Assembly: GCA_003225655.1 (NCBI GenBank)
Contig: QIAW01000532.1
Span: 1-22,265, forward strand
Origin: Acidobacteriota bacterium
GTDB taxonomy: Bacteria > Acidobacteriota > Terriglobia > Terriglobales > Acidobacteriaceae
Length of the DNA: 22,265 nucleotides
Direction of reading: 5' to 3'
Shown here: in pieces, positions 1 through 8,586 of the stretch
Numbering within the stretch: the stretch's first letter is position 1
Layout: every line of letters starts with the position of its first letter
Made by a program: the position numbers and the translations under genes
The notes under the pieces: model-generated
What the model saw: the letters and a program-made list of their open reading frames with translations, nothing else
Database searches by the model: none
What the model was told of the DNA's origin: nothing

Positions 1-2
1 CG

Positions 3-1418
3 ATTGGGCCATGCGACCCCTTCTTTCCGTGGTATGGACGCCATGGCTCGCGCTTCAATGAAGTCAACATCGTCAATATCACCAACATCACCAATATCAG
101 GAATGTTACCAACGTGCGCAACGAAGGCTTTGCGCCGCTACGCTCCGGGAATGGAATCTCGAACCTGAGGGCGATGAATGATCCGCAGGTACGCCGCGCC
201 TTTTCCACGGTGCCCGCGGAGCACTTTGGCACGGGACGAGTGGTGGCGACCTCGGCGAATCCGGAGCTGCTGCGCAATGGACATTTGATGACGGGGAATC
301 TGCCGGTAGTGCCCTCGCGTGAGAGCCTGCTGGCAAGCAACCGCGCCGCCAACCCAGCAACGCTGCCGCGTGGCGAGGACCGGCGCTTCCTTGGACGCCA
401 GGCAGCCGCGCCCCAGCGCTTTGACGATCAAGCTGCGCAGGTGCGGAGAGCGGAGTTGCGTGGAAGAGGACTGGCCGATTCGAACAGGACTCCTAACGGC
501 GCGATGGGCCGGCAGGGAGCTACGCCTGAAACAGGTGGCCGCGATGCAAGATTGCCGGGCGCGACCGATTCCGGCAGAAACAACGGCGCTCTCAACAACC
601 CGGGCCGGTCAGATTCACCTGCACAAACGAACCGCGGCTTCGGACAGCGTCTTCCTAATAATGGAGACAATAACCAGGGCCGTTCGGACTCGGCTGGTCA
701 GACCAGGGACTTGCACTCTCCTGATTCCGGATCTGGGAACAACAACCGTGGCTGGCAGCGTTTCCCGAGCGGAGCTGACAATTCAAATCATTCGGATTCA
801 CCGGCCTCAACCAACAATCCGCGTACCGATTCAGGCTCGGGCCGTGAGAGTCGCGGCTGGGGACAGCGCTCGCCCAATGGCGGCGATAATCCAGGCCGGT
901 CCGATTCACCGGCTCCGACGAACAACCCGCGCACTGATTCAGGCTCGGGCCGCGAGAATCGTGGCTGGGGACGTGGCACCAGCGGAAGCGATAATTCCGG
1001 ACGATCGGATTCGCCGGCGCCAACGAACAATCCTGGTTCTACTCCGCGGGGCAATGATCGCGGATGGCAGATGCCAAGCGGCGGTAACAGTGGTGCGCAG
1101 GATTCTAACCGTGGCGGCGGCTCGTCAGGCAGCAATAGGGAGTCGCGAGGTTGGGGACGTCCTGACTCGGCGCCCAGTTCGTCGCGTCCGCCATTGGATA
1201 TGAGGCAGCCAGTCGTGACCCCGCGCTCATCGGGGGGCGGTGATTCCGGCGGCGGTTCTCGTGGCGGCAGCAGCAGTCCCAGCGGTGGTTCACGCGGCGG
1301 CAGTAGCAATCCGAGCGGTGGTTCGCGCAGCAGCAGCAGCAGCAGCGGTGATTCCCGAGGCCACAGCGACTCGCACGATTCACAGTCAGCCAGCCCGGAG
1401 AGAGGGCGATCGCGCTGA
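3..1418 (+). CDS. C-terminal part of a repeat-rich FecR/DUF6600-like protein (5' truncated)
   Basis: The reading frame is open from base 3, so the gene begins upstream of the window; the GTG at 114 is internal. The first ~40 visible residues contain an Asn/Ile/Val-rich stretch (INIVNITNITN-like), then a segment ending FSTVPAEHFGTGRV. This order resembles the C-terminal half of acidobacterial FecR-domain/DUF6600 cell-surface proteins; that is recognition from memory, not a search. From about base 560 the protein becomes low-complexity: three ~35-residue units built on SDSPAPTNNP, DSGSGRE and RGWG, then Gly/Ser-rich runs (GGSRGGSS) to an Arg-rich end. No catalytic motif is visible. The tail is probably disordered and extracytoplasmic. 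The terminator at 1444-1472 ends the transcript. Function is unknown. Confidence 0.6.
   Translation: MGPCDPFFPWYGRHGSRFNEVNIVNITNITNIRNVTNVRNEGFAPLRSGNGISNLRAMNDPQVRRAFSTVPAEHFGTGRVVATSANPELLRNGHLMTGNLPVVPSRESLLASNRAANPATLPRGEDRRFLGRQAAAPQRFDDQAAQVRRAELRGRGLADSNRTPNGAMGRQGATPETGGRDARLPGATDSGRNNGALNNPGRSDSPAQTNRGFGQRLPNNGDNNQGRSDSAGQTRDLHSPDSGSGNNNRGWQRFPSGADNSNHSDSPASTNNPRTDSGSGRESRGWGQRSPNGGDNPGRSDSPAPTNNPRTDSGSGRENRGWGRGTSGSDNSGRSDSPAPTNNPGSTPRGNDRGWQMPSGGNSGAQDSNRGGGSSGSNRESRGWGRPDSAPSSSRPPLDMRQPVVTPRSSGGGDSGGGSRGGSSSPSGGSRGGSSNPSGGSRSSSSSSGDSRGHSDSHDSQSASPERGRSR
784..1040 (+). repeat. Intragenic tandem repeats of 108 and 105 bp
   Basis: A unit beginning TCGGATTCACCGG recurs at 792, 900 and 1005, giving periods of 108 and 105 bp (36 and 35 codons, frame kept). 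Each unit encodes SDSPA(S/P)TNNP; the first two also carry RTDSGSGRE and RGWG. The first two copies are close at the DNA level, the third more diverged. Such in-frame repeats can expand or contract by slippage, so length variation between strains is likely. Confidence 0.75.
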
Positions 1419-1443
1419 ACAAATTAACCTGAGGATGAACCGA

Positions 1444-1472
1444 CCCCACGGATGATCGTGGGGTTTGTTTTT
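1444..1472 (+). terminator. Rho-independent terminator
   Basis: CCCCACG (1444-1450), a 6-nt loop, and CGTGGGG (1457-1463) form a perfect 7-bp GC-rich stem followed by TTTGTTTTT. It lies 26 bp after the stop codon of the repeat-rich gene. Confidence 0.85.
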
Positions 1473-1502
1473 GGGGAATTACTGGATTCAAGGTTCTAAG
1501 GG

Positions 1503-1619
1503 TTAATTAAAGGGTAGTGGTACAGGTTAGGGACATGCACCACAGAAATATGGGCAGGATGCCCACATGACAGCGGGCGAGACGCCGGCGCTACTTTAAA
1601 TTGAACCACTACCAATTAA
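1503..1619. repeat. Putative small palindromic intergenic element
   Basis: Between the terminator and the next gene, GGTAGTGGT (1513-1521) is repeated in inverted orientation as ACCACTACC (1605-1613), with outer TTAATT/AATTAA arms (1503-1508 and 1614-1619). Inside are a hairpin ATATGGGC-AGGAT-GCCCACAT with one mismatch (about 1548-1568) and a GC-rich near-palindrome GCGGGCG-AGAC-GCCGGCGC. No coding frame is evident. This nested structure resembles a REP/MITE-like element. That is inference, because no second copy exists in the window. Confidence 0.4.
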
Positions 1620-1623
1620 AGGA

Positions 1624-2328
1624 TTAATTAATAGTCACGATGGCCGGATGCAGCTCCCAGGTTGTGGCTACGAACTCCGATCCGCGTGTGTGGGGAAAAT
1701 CCTCGAAGGCCAGTCCGAGCACTGAAACCGCAAGCGGCTGCGGTAGCTCACCGCCTTGTTTAAGCGTGAGTGTAAAACCATGCTGCGCAAGCTGGGCCTG
1801 GATCTGTCCGCGGGCTTGGCAATATTCGGAATCAACCGGGGTCTCGACGATGACGCGGGGCGCGGTTTTGTCTGGCACGTCGGAAAGTTCCAAGTGGATA
1901 TCGCAGTCGCCGCGTTCGACATGCACAGATTGCAGGAAGGCCTGCGAGATATGAAAAAGCTGTAATTCGCGTCCGCTGCGAGCGGCGCCAAACGCTGGTG
2001 CCGGCGATGACGGTTGCCAGCCCAGTATTGTAGCTACAGTGATTTCCTGGGGCGTTCCATTGGGTAAAGGGACATGCTTGGCACTGTCGCGGTAGTCGCT
2101 GGAAGCTGGCTCGCTGGGGGTGCAGTTGCACAGCTCGGTCGAAACCGGGGGTGGGGTTGGAGTGGGACTGGGAGTCGGAGTCGGAGTCGTGCCGGGAGTG
2201 GGTGTCGGGGTGGGAACCGGGACAGGATGAAAGGCAGGCCCGGTGCCAGTTCCACAGGAGAGAATGGCAATAATGAGAGCTGATTCCACAAAGACCCCGA
2301 ATTTTTTCCAGGCGGGCCAATTATTCAT
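1624..2328 (-). CDS. Putative lipoprotein of unknown function with Pro/Thr linker
   Basis: The frame extends upstream to 2457, but the ATG at 2328 is preferred: it gives 234 aa beginning MNNWPAWKK, a hydrophobic segment and AILSC, a plausible lipobox with Cys25, whereas the 43 extra residues look charged and non-conserved. Residues ~35-61 are a Pro/Thr repeat (PTPTPTP...) typical of a wall or periplasm spacer. The remaining ~170 residues form a domain with CNC near its start, GDCDIHLELSD, and a C-terminal WELHP motif. I have an impression that this pattern (DCDIHLE ... C ... ELHP) recurs in exported acidobacterial proteins, but I know no function for it. The gene is divergent from xfp and probably has its own promoter in 2329-2500. 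Confidence 0.6.
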   Translation of the reverse strand: MNNWPAWKKFGVFVESALIIAILSCGTGTGPAFHPVPVPTPTPTPGTTPTPTPSPTPTPPPVSTELCNCTPSEPASSDYRDSAKHVPLPNGTPQEITVATILGWQPSSPAPAFGAARSGRELQLFHISQAFLQSVHVERGDCDIHLELSDVPDKTAPRVIVETPVDSEYCQARGQIQAQLAQHGFTLTLKQGGELPQPLAVSVLGLAFEDFPHTRGSEFVATTWELHPAIVTIN

Positions 2329-2536
2329 ATTAAGTTCCGATGAATGTTCCTTGATGTAAGTTGGCACATCCGGCTCTGCTTCGAAAGCTGGCGAGAGCAG
2401 ATGCTCAACTGCAGTTCTGCTAATCGCTCGCAGTTTTCGATTGTGCGCAAATTTCATCTAATAAAACTCTTCGTCCGAGAGCAGTATCACCAAAAGGCGT
2501 AGAATTTCCGAATACGCAGTGGAAAGCAGGACTCCT

Positions 2537-4948
2537 ATGGGGAACGTTGGTTTCAGCGATCAGGCAGTTTCCGTGAAGCAGAAAGATGTAACACAGAAAC
2601 CGTTAAGCGCAGAAGACATCCAGAAAGTGGATGCTTACTGGCGGGCGGCAAATTATCTTTCTGTGGGGCAGATTTATTTGAAAGACAATCCGCTGCTGGA
2701 AAGGCCGCTTAGCCCTGAGGACATCAAGCCGCGTCTGCTGGGTCATTGGGGAACAACGCCCGGCCTTAATTTCATTTATGTGCATCTGAACCGCCTGATC
2801 CTCAAACGCGATCTGGACATGATGTACATCATTGGGCCCGGTCACGGCGGACCGGGAATCGTGGCCAACACGTATCTTGAGGGCTCCTATACCGAGATAT
2901 ATCCCCATGTTGAGCAAAACCGCGACGGGATGAAGCAGTTGTTCCGCCAATTCTCCTGGCCCTACGGCGTCCCCAGCCACGTGGCCCCTGAGGTCCCCGG
3001 CTCCATTCATGAAGGCGGCGAGCTGGGGTACTCGCTGCTGCATGCGCACGGAGCTGCGTTGGATAATCCTGAGCTTATTGTGGCCTGCGTGGTCGGCGAT
3101 GGTGAGGCCGAGACCGGAGCTTGTGCCACAAGCTGGCATTCCAACAAATTTCTGAACCCCGCGCGCGACGGCGTCGTATTGCCGATCCTTCATTTGAATG
3201 GATACAAGATCGCCAATCCCACAGTGCTCGACCGCATCAGCGAAGATGAGCTGCTGCAATTATTCCGAGGGTATGGATGGGAGCCGGTTATCGTCTCCAG
3301 TTACCAGATGAGCGACATTCACCAGGCCATGGCGGCGACGCTGGACAGGATTCTGGATGAAATACACGCGATCCAGGAGCGAGCACGCAAGGAAGAAAAG
3401 GTTGAGCGTCCACGCTGGCCGATGGTGATATTGCGTACTCCGAAGGGCTGGACCGGGCCTAAAGAAGTCGACGGAAAACCAGTGGAGGGTACGTGGCGCT
3501 CGCACCAGGTGCCGATTACAGATCCGGGCAGCAACCCCGCGCATCTGCGAGTGCTGGAAGACTGGATGAAGAGCTACCGGCCAGCCGAGCTGTTTGACCA
3601 AAATGGGAAATTTCGCGCGGAGCTGGCGGAGATTGCGCCCAAAGGCATACGGCGAATGGGAATGAATCCACATGCCAATGGCGGGCTGCTGCTCGAGCCA
3701 CTCACCATGCCGCATTTTCGCGATTATGCCGTGACCATACCTAAGCCGGGCGCAGTCGAGGCTGAAGCCACCCGTGTGCTGGGACGCTTTCTGCGGGACG
3801 TAATCAAGCAAAACCAGGGAAAAAGAAACTTTCGTTTGTTTGGTCCCGACGAAACCGCCTCGAACCGCCTGGATGCAGTGTTCGAAACCACCGCCAAGCA
3901 ATGGCTGGCAGAGGTGAAACCGGTTGACGTGGATTTGGCCCCGGAAGGCGAAGTCATGGAAGTCTTAAGCGAGCACATGTGCCAGGGATGGCTCGAAGGA
4001 TATCTGCTTACGGGACGGCACGGACTGTTTTCCTGCTATGAAGCTTTCATTCACATTGTTGATTCAATGTTCAACCAGCATGCAAAGTGGCTCAAGACTA
4101 CGCGCAAGCTGTTATGGCGAAAACCGATTGCTTCGCTCAATTATCTGCTTACCTCGCATGTGTGGCGGCAGGACCACAACGGCTTCTCGCACCAGGACCC
4201 GGGATTCATCGATCACGTGGCCAACAAGAAAGCCGACATCGTGCGAATTTATTTGCCGCCCGACGCCAATACGCTGCTTTCGGTCGCCGACCACTGCCTG
4301 CGCAGCCGTCATTATGTAAACCTCATCGTCGCGGGTAAACAGCCGGCGCCACAGTGGCTTGACATGGAGTCGGCGGTCCGCCACTGCATGAGCGGGGTGG
4401 GAGTCTGGGAGTGGGCCAGCAATGATGATGGCAATCCCGATGTGGTGATGGCGTGCGCTGGCGATGTCCCGACGCTGGAAACATTGGCGGCGGTCAGTTT
4501 GCTGCGGGAATCAGTGCCGGACATCCGTATCCGCGTGGTGAACGTTGTGGACCTTATGGCGCTGCAGCCGGCGAACGAGCATCCCCATGGCCTGGCAGAC
4601 GAGGATTTTGATCAGATCTTCACCACCGACCGACCGGTGATCTTTGCATATCACGGCTATCCGACGTTGATTCACCGCTTTACCTACCGGCGCCGCAACC
4701 ATGACAATATCCACGTGCGCGGATACAAGGAGGAAGGCACTACCACGACGCCGTTTGATATGGTGGTGCTCAACAACATGGACCGCTTCCAGCTCGAACT
4801 TGACGCGGTGCGGCGTATCCCCAGATTGAAATCAATGGTCGGCAAAGCCACGGAACGGTATTACGAGATCATGCAGCGGCACAAGATCTACGTCACCGAG
4901 CACGGAGAAGATATGCCCGAAGTGCGCAACTGGAAGTGGACTGCGTAA
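2537..4948 (+). CDS. xfp: Xylulose-5-phosphate/fructose-6-phosphate phosphoketolase
   Basis: A thiamine-diphosphate enzyme that cleaves xylulose-5-phosphate (and often fructose-6-phosphate) with phosphate to acetyl-phosphate plus glyceraldehyde-3-phosphate (or erythrose-4-phosphate); cytosolic. The protein carries hallmark family motifs: HWGTTPG (~70-76), IIGPGHGGPG (~98-107), VVGDGEAETGA, the ThDP/Mg-binding motif (~185-195), HLNGYKIANPT (~219-229), and the C-terminal-half signature LLTGRHGLFSCYEAF with its catalytic Glu. Length of 803 aa is normal for the family. ATG 2537 is preferred over GTG 2519 because AGGA lies 5 nt before it. ackA starts 9 bp after the stop, so the two are almost certainly cotranscribed. 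Whether it uses both sugar phosphates cannot be told from sequence. Confidence 0.95.
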   Translation: MGNVGFSDQAVSVKQKDVTQKPLSAEDIQKVDAYWRAANYLSVGQIYLKDNPLLERPLSPEDIKPRLLGHWGTTPGLNFIYVHLNRLILKRDLDMMYIIGPGHGGPGIVANTYLEGSYTEIYPHVEQNRDGMKQLFRQFSWPYGVPSHVAPEVPGSIHEGGELGYSLLHAHGAALDNPELIVACVVGDGEAETGACATSWHSNKFLNPARDGVVLPILHLNGYKIANPTVLDRISEDELLQLFRGYGWEPVIVSSYQMSDIHQAMAATLDRILDEIHAIQERARKEEKVERPRWPMVILRTPKGWTGPKEVDGKPVEGTWRSHQVPITDPGSNPAHLRVLEDWMKSYRPAELFDQNGKFRAELAEIAPKGIRRMGMNPHANGGLLLEPLTMPHFRDYAVTIPKPGAVEAEATRVLGRFLRDVIKQNQGKRNFRLFGPDETASNRLDAVFETTAKQWLAEVKPVDVDLAPEGEVMEVLSEHMCQGWLEGYLLTGRHGLFSCYEAFIHIVDSMFNQHAKWLKTTRKLLWRKPIASLNYLLTSHVWRQDHNGFSHQDPGFIDHVANKKADIVRIYLPPDANTLLSVADHCLRSRHYVNLIVAGKQPAPQWLDMESAVRHCMSGVGVWEWASNDDGNPDVVMACAGDVPTLETLAAVSLLRESVPDIRIRVVNVVDLMALQPANEHPHGLADEDFDQIFTTDRPVIFAYHGYPTLIHRFTYRRRNHDNIHVRGYKEEGTTTTPFDMVVLNNMDRFQLELDAVRRIPRLKSMVGKATERYYEIMQRHKIYVTEHGEDMPEVRNWKWTA

Positions 4949-4957
4949 GCTGCGACC

Positions 4958-6139
4958 ATGGAAGGCGAGTCGAAGTCTCAACCCAAAATTGTATTGGCTT
5001 TCAACAGCGGATCTTCTTCCCTGAAGATCGGTGTATATTCCTTTTCCGGGAACCAGGAAGAGGTCTTGGCCACAGCAGCCGCAGAAGCCCTGGGAAGCAA
5101 AGACGGCCGCGCATGGGTGCGTCAAGGTGAGCAATACCTGCTGAAGCAAGACCGCTCGTTTCGAACCACAGAAGAGGCGGCTGAGTTCCTGACAAAAACA
5201 CTCCGCGGGCATTCTTTGCCAAACCCCAGTGTTATCGGCCATCGCGTGGTGCATGGCGGGCCACGCGTGCGGGAGCATCAGCAGATCACACCGGGAATTC
5301 TCAAAGAGCTTGAAGCAGCTATCGTTTTTGCTCCCATTCACGTCCCGCCCGCGCTTGAAGTCATTCGTTTTGCGGCGAAAAATTTTCCTGGCGTGCCGCA
5401 GGTTGCATGTTTGGACACTGCATTCCATCGCAGCTTGCCGGAGCACGCGGCGCGATTTCCACTTCCAGAGCGTTTCTGGCAGGAGGGAATACGGCGATAT
5501 GGGTTCCATGGGCTCTCCTGTGAATCGATCGTGCATGCGCTTGGACCAGACCTCGCGGGCAGAACTGTGGTGGCGCATCTGGGGAATGGCGCCAGCGTGA
5601 GCGCCATCATGGATGGCTGCTCGATTGAAACCACCATGGGACTCACCCCGACCGGCGGCGTCATGATGGGGACGCGCAGCGGCGATCTTGATCCGGGACT
5701 CTTGTTGCACCTGTTGCGCGACAAGGCCTGCACCGCGCAGCAACTTGACCATCTCCTCAATCATGAGGCAGGACTTGTAGGCGTTTCAGGGAAGAGCAGC
5801 GAGATGCGAGCTCTGCTGGAAGCGAGCGCCACTGACGCGGGCTCGCGGCTTGCGGTTGTGATGTTCTGTTACCAGGTGAGGAAAGCGATAGGCGCGATGG
5901 CAGCAGTGTTGGATGGCCTTGAGTTGCTGGTTTTTTCTGGCGGGATTGGAGAACATGCCGCACCCGTTCGGACCGACATATGCGCCGGGCTCGCCTACCT
6001 GGGAATTGCCCTCGACTCAGGGGCGAATGGGCGCAATGACAACGTGATCAGCAGGTCAGGCAGTCATTGCATGGTGCGCGTCGTTCCCTCGGATGAGGAC
6101 ATGCAGATTGCAAGGCATTGTGTACGGCTGGTTCTTTGA
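4958..6139 (+). CDS. ackA: Acetate kinase, phosphoketolase-linked
   Basis: Converts acetyl-phosphate and ADP to acetate and ATP; with xfp it completes a phosphoketolase bypass giving one ATP per C2 unit. The 393-aa protein shows the ASKHA kinase motifs in order: FNSGSSSLK (Asn16), GHRVVHGG (~94-101), LDTAFH (catalytic Asp153), RRYGFHG (His184), HLGNGASV (~207-214), MMGTRSGDLDP (Arg240), VFSGGIGEH (~325-333) and PSDEDMQIAR (Glu380). Two normally conserved spots differ: APIHVPP where most acetate kinases have APLHNPP, and GFHGLSC where GFHGTSH is usual. The main catalytic residues remain, so it is probably active, possibly with altered kinetics or acyl preference. A divergent acetate/propionate kinase subfamily paired with phosphoketolases is a reasonable label. 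Confidence 0.93.
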   Translation: MEGESKSQPKIVLAFNSGSSSLKIGVYSFSGNQEEVLATAAAEALGSKDGRAWVRQGEQYLLKQDRSFRTTEEAAEFLTKTLRGHSLPNPSVIGHRVVHGGPRVREHQQITPGILKELEAAIVFAPIHVPPALEVIRFAAKNFPGVPQVACLDTAFHRSLPEHAARFPLPERFWQEGIRRYGFHGLSCESIVHALGPDLAGRTVVAHLGNGASVSAIMDGCSIETTMGLTPTGGVMMGTRSGDLDPGLLLHLLRDKACTAQQLDHLLNHEAGLVGVSGKSSEMRALLEASATDAGSRLAVVMFCYQVRKAIGAMAAVLDGLELLVFSGGIGEHAAPVRTDICAGLAYLGIALDSGANGRNDNVISRSGSHCMVRVVPSDEDMQIARHCVRLVL

Positions 6140-6187
6140 AATGGAAGTGGAAATGGAAATGCCATAGCATCAGGTTGCAAGCATCGT

Positions 6188-6235
6188 CTGTGATACTGGT
6201 CACAGATTTCCTTCTCTATCTTCATTATTTATATT
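6188..6235 (+). promoter_or_regulatory. CRP/FNR-family-like operator and -10 upstream of cydAB
   Basis: CTGTGA-TACTGG-TCACAG (6188-6205) is a perfect 6+6 palindrome matching the enterobacterial CRP consensus TGTGA-N6-TCACA at every defined position. A -10-like TATATT lies at 6230-6235. The site centre (6196.5) is then about 45 bp from the predicted start of transcription, near the position used by class II CRP/FNR activators. The cydA ATG is at 6321. Which family member binds is unknown. Confidence 0.6.
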
Positions 6236-6320
6236 AGTGGGTCATCTACGCGGGCTGTTTTTGTCGCCGGCGGCATCTATATTTTCCGATTTCATAGTTG
6301 TTGAAGCGAAAGGGCCTAGT

Positions 6321-7685
6321 ATGGACCATGCTCTTGTTATCCACCGTCTCCACTTCGCTTTCACCGTTACATTTCATTATTTATTTCCGCAACTTACCAT
6401 GGGGCTCGCCCCGCTCATCGTGGTGCTGAAGACGCTGGCTCTCCGCACCGGAAATGAAGTTTACAATCAGGCGGCGCGCTTCTGGGCAAAGATCTTTGGC
6501 ATCAATTTCATTATGGGAGTGGTCACCGGAATTCCCATGGAGTTCCAATTTGGGACGAACTGGTCCCATTTTTCGCGTGTGACCGGAGGCGTGATCGGCC
6601 AGCCACTGGTCATGGAAGGCGTCTTCTCGTTTTTTCTGGAGTCGGCATTTCTGGGTCTGTTCCTTTATGGAGAGAAGCGTCTTGGGCCACGAGGACACTG
6701 GTGGTCCGCGCTTCTGGTATTTCTGGGATCGTGGCTTTCCGGCTTTTTCATTATTGTGACCGATGCGTGGATGCAGCATCCGGTCGCGTATGAACGCATG
6801 GCGGATGGCGGGTATCAGGTCAGCAGTTTTTGGGGTCTTCTTTTCAACCCCTGGGCGCTGCTGCAGTACGCTCATAACATGAGTGGAGCGGTGATCACCG
6901 CGGCATTTGTCATGTCGGCTGTGGGGGCCTATTACCTGGTTGAAGAGAAGTTCGTTGAATATGGGCGCATTTTTGTGCGGCTCGGAGTCATTACCGGACT
7001 CGTCTTCTGCATCCTGCAGATCTTTCCCACCGGTGACCTGCACGGACGTTACCTGGCGAAACATCAACCGGTAACGACCGCGGCCATGGAAGGATTGTTT
7101 AAGACTGAAAGCGGTGCACCGATTGTCATCATCGGCCAGCCCGATGAGGAGCATCAGCGCATTGATAATCCATTCGTTGTCAACAAGGCCCTGAGTTTTC
7201 TGATTTACGGCACAACCACGGCGGAGGTTAAAGGGCTGAACGAGTTTCCACGGGACGAGTGGCCCACGAATATCCCGCTGCTGTATTACAGCTATCACAT
7301 CATGGCCGGGCTGGGGACGATCTTCGTGGCCATCATGATCACCGCCGTCTTTCTGCTGTGGCGCAAAAAATTGTTCCAAAGCCGCTGGATGCTGTGGGTG
7401 CTGATGCTCAGCTTGCCGTTTCCCTATATCGCCAACACCGCCGGCTGGATGACGGCGGAGATCGGACGCCAACCGTGGCTGGTCTACGGTCTCATGCGCA
7501 CCACCGAGGGGTATTCAAAATATGTGAATGCGGGAAACGGATTGTTTACCTTGCTGGGGTTTATGGGCATCTATAGCTTGCTGGCGGTCCTTTTTCTTTT
7601 TCTTTTTCAGCGCGAAGTTACGCATGGTCCGGGCCCAGGGATGGACGGCCCGGTGAATACGGGCATGCCGATCACGTTGGCGTAA
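6321..7685 (+). CDS. cydA: Cytochrome bd-type quinol oxidase subunit I
   Basis: Membrane haem subunit of the bd-type terminal oxidase, oxidising quinol and reducing O2 to water. ATG 6321 has AAAGGG just upstream and begins MDHALVIHRLHFAFT, the usual family N-terminus; a longer frame from 6237 adds an unconserved 28 residues. The 454-aa protein keeps predicted haem ligands His19 (FHYLF), His185 (YAHNMSG) and Met328 (SYHIMAG), channel acidic residues Glu99 and Glu107 (MEGVFSFFLES), and GRQPW (382-386). By alignment from memory with E. coli CydA, Arg391 corresponds to His326, and the Q-loop Lys252 to Thr (VTTAAMEG), while the following Glu is kept. This suggests a non-E. coli subclass, possibly the CIO-like or short-Q-loop type. 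cydB follows 10 bp downstream. Confidence 0.93.
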   Translation: MDHALVIHRLHFAFTVTFHYLFPQLTMGLAPLIVVLKTLALRTGNEVYNQAARFWAKIFGINFIMGVVTGIPMEFQFGTNWSHFSRVTGGVIGQPLVMEGVFSFFLESAFLGLFLYGEKRLGPRGHWWSALLVFLGSWLSGFFIIVTDAWMQHPVAYERMADGGYQVSSFWGLLFNPWALLQYAHNMSGAVITAAFVMSAVGAYYLVEEKFVEYGRIFVRLGVITGLVFCILQIFPTGDLHGRYLAKHQPVTTAAMEGLFKTESGAPIVIIGQPDEEHQRIDNPFVVNKALSFLIYGTTTAEVKGLNEFPRDEWPTNIPLLYYSYHIMAGLGTIFVAIMITAVFLLWRKKLFQSRWMLWVLMLSLPFPYIANTAGWMTAEIGRQPWLVYGLMRTTEGYSKYVNAGNGLFTLLGFMGIYSLLAVLFLFLFQREVTHGPGPGMDGPVNTGMPITLA

Positions 7686-7695
7686 GGAGAAGCGA

Positions 7696-8586
7696 ATGCT
7701 ATTGACATGGTTTTTGCTGGTCGCAATCATGATCACCGCCTACGTGGTTCTCGACGGCTTTGATCTGGGCGCGGGCGCGCTCCACCTGCTGATCGCCAAG
7801 ACCGACCAGGAGCGGCGGACAATCCTGCGCAGCATCGGTCCGGTATGGGACGGAAACGAGGTCTGGCTGATCGCTGGTGGCGGAACCCTATACTTCGCCT
7901 TTCCGCTGCTGTATGCATCGGGATTCAGCGGCTTCTACCTGCCGCTCATGATCGTGCTGTGGCTGCTGATTTTTCGCGGAATAGGAATCGAGTTACGCAT
8001 GCATCTGGATTCGCCTACTTGGCGCGGGTTCTTCGATGGCTGCTTTGCTTTCTCCAGTGTGCTGCTGACGATTTTTTATGGCGCCGCGCTGGGCAATGTG
8101 CTGCGCGGTGTTCCCCTGCAAAAAGACGGTTATTTCTTTTTGCCGCTTTGGACCGATTGGAGCGTGGGGCCGCAGCCGGGGATACTGGACTGGTACACCA
8201 TCATTGCCGGAGTCGTGGCGCTGGTGGCCTTGACCCTGCACGGCGCACATTATCTCGCGTTGAAAACCGAAGGAGATCTGAATTTGCGCGCACGCGGAGT
8301 GGCGGCATCGCTGTGGCCGGTACTGGTGATGGTGACGCTGGCAAGCCTGGTGGCGACGCTCATAGTTCGTCCTGAGCTGCTGAATAACTACAAACGATTT
8401 CCGGTATTCTTTGTCATACCGCTTGCAGTAGCGGCCAGCCTCTTCTTGATGCCGCACTTCCGGCGGAAGGGCGCCGACAAAGCGGCTTTTCTTGCTTCCA
8501 GCGCTTACCTGGTTTTTATGTTGGTAGGCGCGGCAGCAGGGGTTTATCCCAACCTGTTGGTTTCCACAACGGCTCCCTTTCCGTAG
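7696..8586 (+). CDS. cydB: Cytochrome bd-type quinol oxidase subunit II, 3' frameshifted
   Basis: Second membrane subunit of the bd oxidase, starting 10 bp after cydA with AAGGAG ahead of the ATG. It opens with the family pattern AYVVLDGFDLGAGALHLL, then GPVWDGNEVWLIAGGGTLYFAFP, and continues with several membrane segments. The frame stops at 8586 after VSTT plus four unrelated residues, giving 296 aa, shorter than the usual ~330-340. The missing C-terminal membrane helix (GLIWWSFGMALAIGY...) is encoded just downstream in another frame at 8571-8693. A segment that normally links the two (DP..SLT..NA region, from family memory) is absent. As it stands the product lacks its last transmembrane helix; it may be a real mutation or an assembly error. 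Confidence 0.88.
   Translation: MLLTWFLLVAIMITAYVVLDGFDLGAGALHLLIAKTDQERRTILRSIGPVWDGNEVWLIAGGGTLYFAFPLLYASGFSGFYLPLMIVLWLLIFRGIGIELRMHLDSPTWRGFFDGCFAFSSVLLTIFYGAALGNVLRGVPLQKDGYFFLPLWTDWSVGPQPGILDWYTIIAGVVALVALTLHGAHYLALKTEGDLNLRARGVAASLWPVLVMVTLASLVATLIVRPELLNNYKRFPVFFVIPLAVAASLFLMPHFRRKGADKAAFLASSAYLVFMLVGAAAGVYPNLLVSTTAPFP

Noticed and set aside
319..1203. 294-codon open frame on the plus strand within the repeat-rich gene
   Set aside because: Out of frame with the in-frame repeats; Arg/Ile/Thr-rich shadow of the Ser/Gly/Asn-coding DNA.
2150..2240. G-rich tandem repeat resembling a regulatory or G-quadruplex array
   Set aside because: It is explained by the Pro/Thr linker coded on the minus strand.
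4832..5764. 310-codon open frame on the minus strand opposite ackA
   Set aside because: Overlaps the conserved kinase over nearly its whole length and shows no domain.
6381..7472. 363-codon open frame on the minus strand opposite cydA
   Set aside because: His/Gln/Arg-rich composition, no motif, and complete overlap with a clearly conserved gene; a codon-bias shadow.
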